A stretch of DNA of 64,000 nt. Source: Cordia subcordata (Eukaryota; Streptophyta; Magnoliopsida; Boraginales; Cordiaceae). The position numbers were made by a program, and so were the translations under genes. Shown here piece by piece: positions 61,057 through 64,000 of this stretch (position 1 is its first letter; the number at the start of each line of letters is the position of its first letter). The stretch covers positions 5,001 to 69,000 of the forward strand of contig JAPTOF010000006.1 in assembly GCA_028554755.1 (NCBI GenBank), read 5' to 3'. The notes below the pieces were generated by a model. It was given only the letters and a program-made list of their open reading frames with translations. It was not told where the DNA came from and did not search any database.

Positions 61057-61878
61057 TAGTCAATCAATCGTGCGATGCACGGGAAACAAAATATTATTTT
61101 ATATGCATAGCATTTTTTCAAAAATTAAGATAAGTGACATTATGTTGAAATAAGTATCATTATCATTTTTAAATAATTACAAAAAGATAGATTCAAATAA
61201 TTAAATTATTTATGTTTGAGTTAAATTACAAAACAAAATATGAATAATTAAAACATTTAGTAAAATGATTTACATTAAAATTACTAAGAGAAAGCAGTAT
61301 AAAAATATGGAAAGAAGATTAAAATAAGAAAAAATATATCAATTAAAGTAGGTCACGATTTGATAACAACTAAATTGGAGAGTTACCATAGATATATGCA
61401 ACCAATCCAAATTGCATGTCATAATTTTGGAATGTAATATGTAAATATTAAAATAAATTAGAAAATCAATGTAAATCTCATTAAAATAAAACACGATTTT
61501 CACAATTAAATGTAATGTAAGAGCGCCATGTGACAAAAAGATATTAAGAATGCTATCTATGCAACACTTGTTATTGCTATATTACAAAGGGTTCTTCTAT
61601 ATAATATAGTACAAATTAAAGTAGGTTACGATTTAATAATAACCAAATTGGAGAGTTACAATAGATATCTGCAATCAATTCAGATTGCATGTCATAATTT
61701 TAGAATGTAATATGTAAATATTAAAATAAATTAAAAAATCAATGCAAATCTCATTAAAATAAAACACAATTTTCATAATTAAATGTAATGTAAGAGCGCC
61801 ACGTGACAAAAAATGTTGAGAATGCTACACTTGTCGTTGTTATATTACAAAAGATTCTTCTATGTAATATAACATAGA
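61056..61878 (-). mobile_element. Non-autonomous Helitron with both termini
   Basis: Read on the minus strand the element starts TCTATGTTATATTACATAG (61878) and ends with the hairpin CGTGCATCGCACG, eight bases, then CTAG (61059-61056). The flanking host bases are A before TC and T after CTAG, the exact A/TC...CTAG/T insertion rule of Helitrons. It lies in a (TA)n tract. There is no Rep/helicase coding, so it is non-autonomous. The half nearer the 5' end is a direct duplication of about 270 bases: 61343-61613 and 61614-61878 match base for base over long runs, including an internal second copy of the TCTATATTATATAGAAG-like 5' end at about 61590-61605. Confidence 0.85.
61343..61878 (-). repeat. 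Direct duplication of about 270 bases inside the Helitron
   Basis: Both units run from aattaaagtaggt(c/t)acgattt to ttcttctat(a/g)taatat, share gtaatgtaagagcgcca and ataattttggaatgtaat-type words, and differ by scattered substitutions and a small deletion. Each unit carries a Helitron-like 5' end, so the element has one 3' end and two 5' ends. Confidence 0.85.
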
Positions 61879-62051
61879 TATATATATATACACACATATT
61901 CATCCTTAATTTTATGTATTTTTTGAATCAAACTCTTAACTTTAAAACTATATTTTCAAACTTTAACCACCAACCCATAACTACAATTGGACTTTGTGTT
62001 AATGATAAAATTTTATGACATTAAAGTTATATATAGATAGTAAATGAGAAA

Positions 62052-63459
62052 ATAGCATATCACCCCCTGTAGATAAAAGTGCATATCTAGTGACTAAACT
62101 TGCAAAACTACCTAATCACCTATTCAACTTTTCGAAACTAGCTTAAGCGCCCCATTTTAATAATGCCATTAAAAATATTAACAGAAGTCATGAAATGGCT
62201 TCTATGCCCTCGTATAAAATCATATTTTGCCCCCAATTTTGAGAACTCCAAATTTAACCTACCAAATCTATCAACCCCAATCCCTAACCCTTGTGAAATC
62301 CCAAATTGAAATACCCCAAAATCCCTAACCCACATTACCCTCAAATCCCAGCAAAATGATTAAAATTGATGACAAAATGCTTAAAGGGACGAGAAGCGAT
62401 AAGGATGGTAGCAAAGACGATGAAGAAGAGGAAGATGTGGTTGTAAGTGGTGGTACAAGAAGCCATGAGCATGATGATGACAGCGATGATAGACCTTCAA
62501 GAAAGAGCCAGAGAAAGAAGCAGAAAGGAGCAAGAATGATAGACAATGATGACGAAAACGATCTTTATCAACCGATTGAATAAATCGGCTCAATAATACG
62601 ACTACAAGCAAAAAGGAGCGCTTCACATACCTTGTCATGTCATACTCTTCGAACGCGTTCTCGAAGCTCTTCGCCTCGGCTACAATGAAACGTTACTGAT
62701 GATTTTTTCATTTTTTTCTTGTTTATCCTTCTTTTTTCTTCCTCGTTGTTAAAGACAAGCTCTCCAGCAAGCACATGATGTTGGAGAATGAAAGAATGAT
62801 TCTCCGCATTACCTATTCTTACTCATTAGTTTAATTCAATTTTTTTTGTATTTTTGTTGCTTTATTGTTTATTGATTCATATATTTTTTTAAAGTATTTT
62901 TTAAGCACGAAAGATTTATGGGAATTTGGCTTTTGGCAGCTAACTTGCTGTTTGTCAGCCTGTTAATGGTGTATTACTATTCGGGTCTTCGTTATTTTGT
63001 TTTAGAATCATATAACGTTCGATGTTTACTAATAAGAAATTCTCTTTGACCAAACAAAAAAAGCTTTGATTTTCAATTGCAAAATTCTTTTGACATTTAA
63101 CAATCTTAAATAAATTAATTAAATAATAATAATTAATCTCACTAATTAATTTCAAAAAGTAAAATAAGATTTATTAAATTTGTTTATGCAGCAGATGAAT
63201 ATACACGTGTACATATATGTTGTGGGTTTTTAATAAAAATAGGAGGGTAATATTGTCCCAAAAATACTTTTTTCAAGAGGTATTCTTTTAAAATCTCAAC
63301 ACGCGCACGTGTACAACACTCTCCGTCAAGTTTGACGATTTTTTTACGGTAGGAGATTTATAAGCTTAGTTTTGAAAAGTTGAAGAGGTAATTAGATAAT
63401 TTCACAAGTTCAAGAGCTAAGTATACATTTTTGCCTAAATTCAAAGAGTAATATGCCAT
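62052..63459. mobile_element. Long-TIR element (MULE-like) with gene-like interior
   Basis: Left 62052-62160 and right 63345-63459 are diverged inverted repeats of about 100 bases (ataGCATATcaccccctg outer end against atGGCATATtactctttg; inner part cttcaacttttcaaaacta on both). No transposase was seen. The interior carries a 75-codon open frame, 62356-62583, preceded by leader-like sequence with several CCCTAACCC words. The protein is short, acidic then basic (GSKDDEEEED; RPSRKSQRKKQKGA). An ORF-bearing interior inside long TIRs is the Pack-MULE pattern, but its parent gene is not recognised. Confidence 0.55.
62356..62583 (+). pseudogene. Possible captured gene fragment inside the long-TIR element
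   Basis: 75 codons, ATG to TAA, strongly charged: an acidic Asp/Glu run, then a basic Arg/Lys patch (RKSQRKKQKG), then IDNDDENDLYQPIE. The make-up suits a piece of a nuclear protein. A second coding-like stretch at 62600-62697 reads in a different frame. No domain is recognised. It may be non-functional. Confidence 0.35.
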
Positions 63460-63896
63460 TAACTCATGATAAATTGAACTGCTCTTTAAATTTTATTATG
63501 AGTTGAGTTTTTCAATTTTTTTAGAAAAAACGAAAACCAAAAAAACCAATTAGTTCTTTTTTTTAAATGAAAACCAACTAATTTTGATTTGATTTGAAAT
63601 TTTGATCAAAAGTAAATCAAACTAAACCATGTCCGCCCCTACAACAAACAATTGATTTACAAACACAATTTATAGAATAGAGCCTAGCCAAACTGTTACC
63701 TCTTGGAGTTGAAAACAAGAAGCCATGACAATTTTACAGATTATGTTGAAAAGGAATAATGATGATAAGCTCATATATTAACCCTCACAGCGACATAGTA
63801 AAAATATTACAGAAAACCCAGCCCCACTAAATACAAGAATATCAAATCGGATGACTAACATCTTATCTTCCAGGAGAGTGAACTAAGGTCCAACAC

Positions 63897-63918
63897 ATGA
63901 CATGACATGACATGACCG
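63897..63918. repeat. (CATGA)n short tandem repeat
   Basis: Four copies of a five-base unit lie just downstream of the VGT-like stop codon (the gene is on the minus strand), in its probable 3' UTR. Confidence 0.9.
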
Positions 63919-63926
63919 TCCTCCTC

Positions 63927-64000
63927 CTAAAGGTACTTAGCCTCAATCTCCTCCAGGGTAAGCCCCTTTGTCTCCGGTATTATAAAGAATATAAACACCA
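63927..64000 (-). CDS. C-terminus of a VGT-like sugar transporter (cut by the window edge)
   Basis: The minus strand gives VFIFFIIPETKGLTLEEIEA then KYL and a stop (TAG, 63929-63927). The end of the last membrane helix followed by PETKGLTLEEIEAK is the signature end of MFS sugar porters (PETKG) and matches the D-xylose-proton symporter-like/vacuolar glucose transporter group best. In Arabidopsis, VGT1 (At3g03090) and its duplicate At5g17010 lie just after CSLD3/CSLD2 (from memory), agreeing with the position here. Only 23 residues are visible, so substrate and compartment are inferred from family and synteny. Confidence 0.8.
   Translation of the reverse strand, partial: VFIFFIIPETKGLTLEEIEAKYL

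Noticed and set aside
1..64000. Search for CRISPR arrays, bacterial operons, riboswitches or organellar insertions
   Set aside because: No spaced identical repeats, operon-like gene packing or plastid/mitochondrial gene segments were seen.

Overview
This window is plant nuclear DNA, almost certainly from a core eudicot. The genes are intron-rich with GT-AG (occasionally GC-AG) junctions, the intergenic DNA is AT-rich and full of transposon debris, and the proteins belong to plant-only families (CSLD cellulose synthase-like, EXORDIUM-like, P-class PPR, BPA1). No bacterial, organellar, viral, rRNA, tRNA or CRISPR features were recognised.

Layout. 1-560: telomere-type repeat and retroelement debris. 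2380-10427 (+): an AIPP2/PAIPP2-type PHD-finger chromatin regulator in 11 inferred coding exons. 10913-11460: a large, nearly perfect foldback. 11.5-15.8 kb: AT-rich repeats and MITE-like elements. 15795-17122 (+): small J-domain protein. 20232-20834 (-): gamma-glutamylcyclotransferase (AIG2-like), one exon. 20.8-29.0 kb: repeat block with inverted-repeat elements, a decayed Ty3/gypsy gag and LTR-like pieces. 29032-32350 (+): membrane-anchored NERD-domain protein. 32827-33931 (-): EXORDIUM-like. 36756-38999 (+): BPA1-like RRM protein, first exon not found. 39994-42326 (-): peptidyl-tRNA hydrolase 2. 46165-50781 (+): CSLD2/CSLD3-type glycosyltransferase. 51674-52537 (+): fasciclin-domain protein. 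54684-60438 (-): EMB976-type PPR protein, 8 exons, with an LTR in an intron. 61056-61878: a Helitron with both termini visible. 62052-63459: an element with long terminal inverted repeats and a gene-like interior. 63927-64000 (-): the last residues of a VGT-like sugar transporter, cut by the window edge.

As far as I recall, most of these genes have counterparts in the same order in two duplicated Arabidopsis segments (about At3g02890-At3g03090 and At5g16650-At5g17010). The window therefore looks like an ancestral eudicot block that kept genes Arabidopsis split between two copies. The genes do not form one pathway; they share neighbourhood, not function, apart from a cell-wall/surface theme (CSLD, FAS1, EXL). 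The least ordinary structures are the 254-bp-arm foldback beside the AIPP2-like gene, the Helitron with an internal duplication, the gene-like sequence inside the long-TIR element, and an apparent one-base frame break in the second exon of the AIPP2-like gene. Exon borders were read by eye from splice consensus, reading-frame continuity and remembered family sequences; no alignment or transcript data were available.
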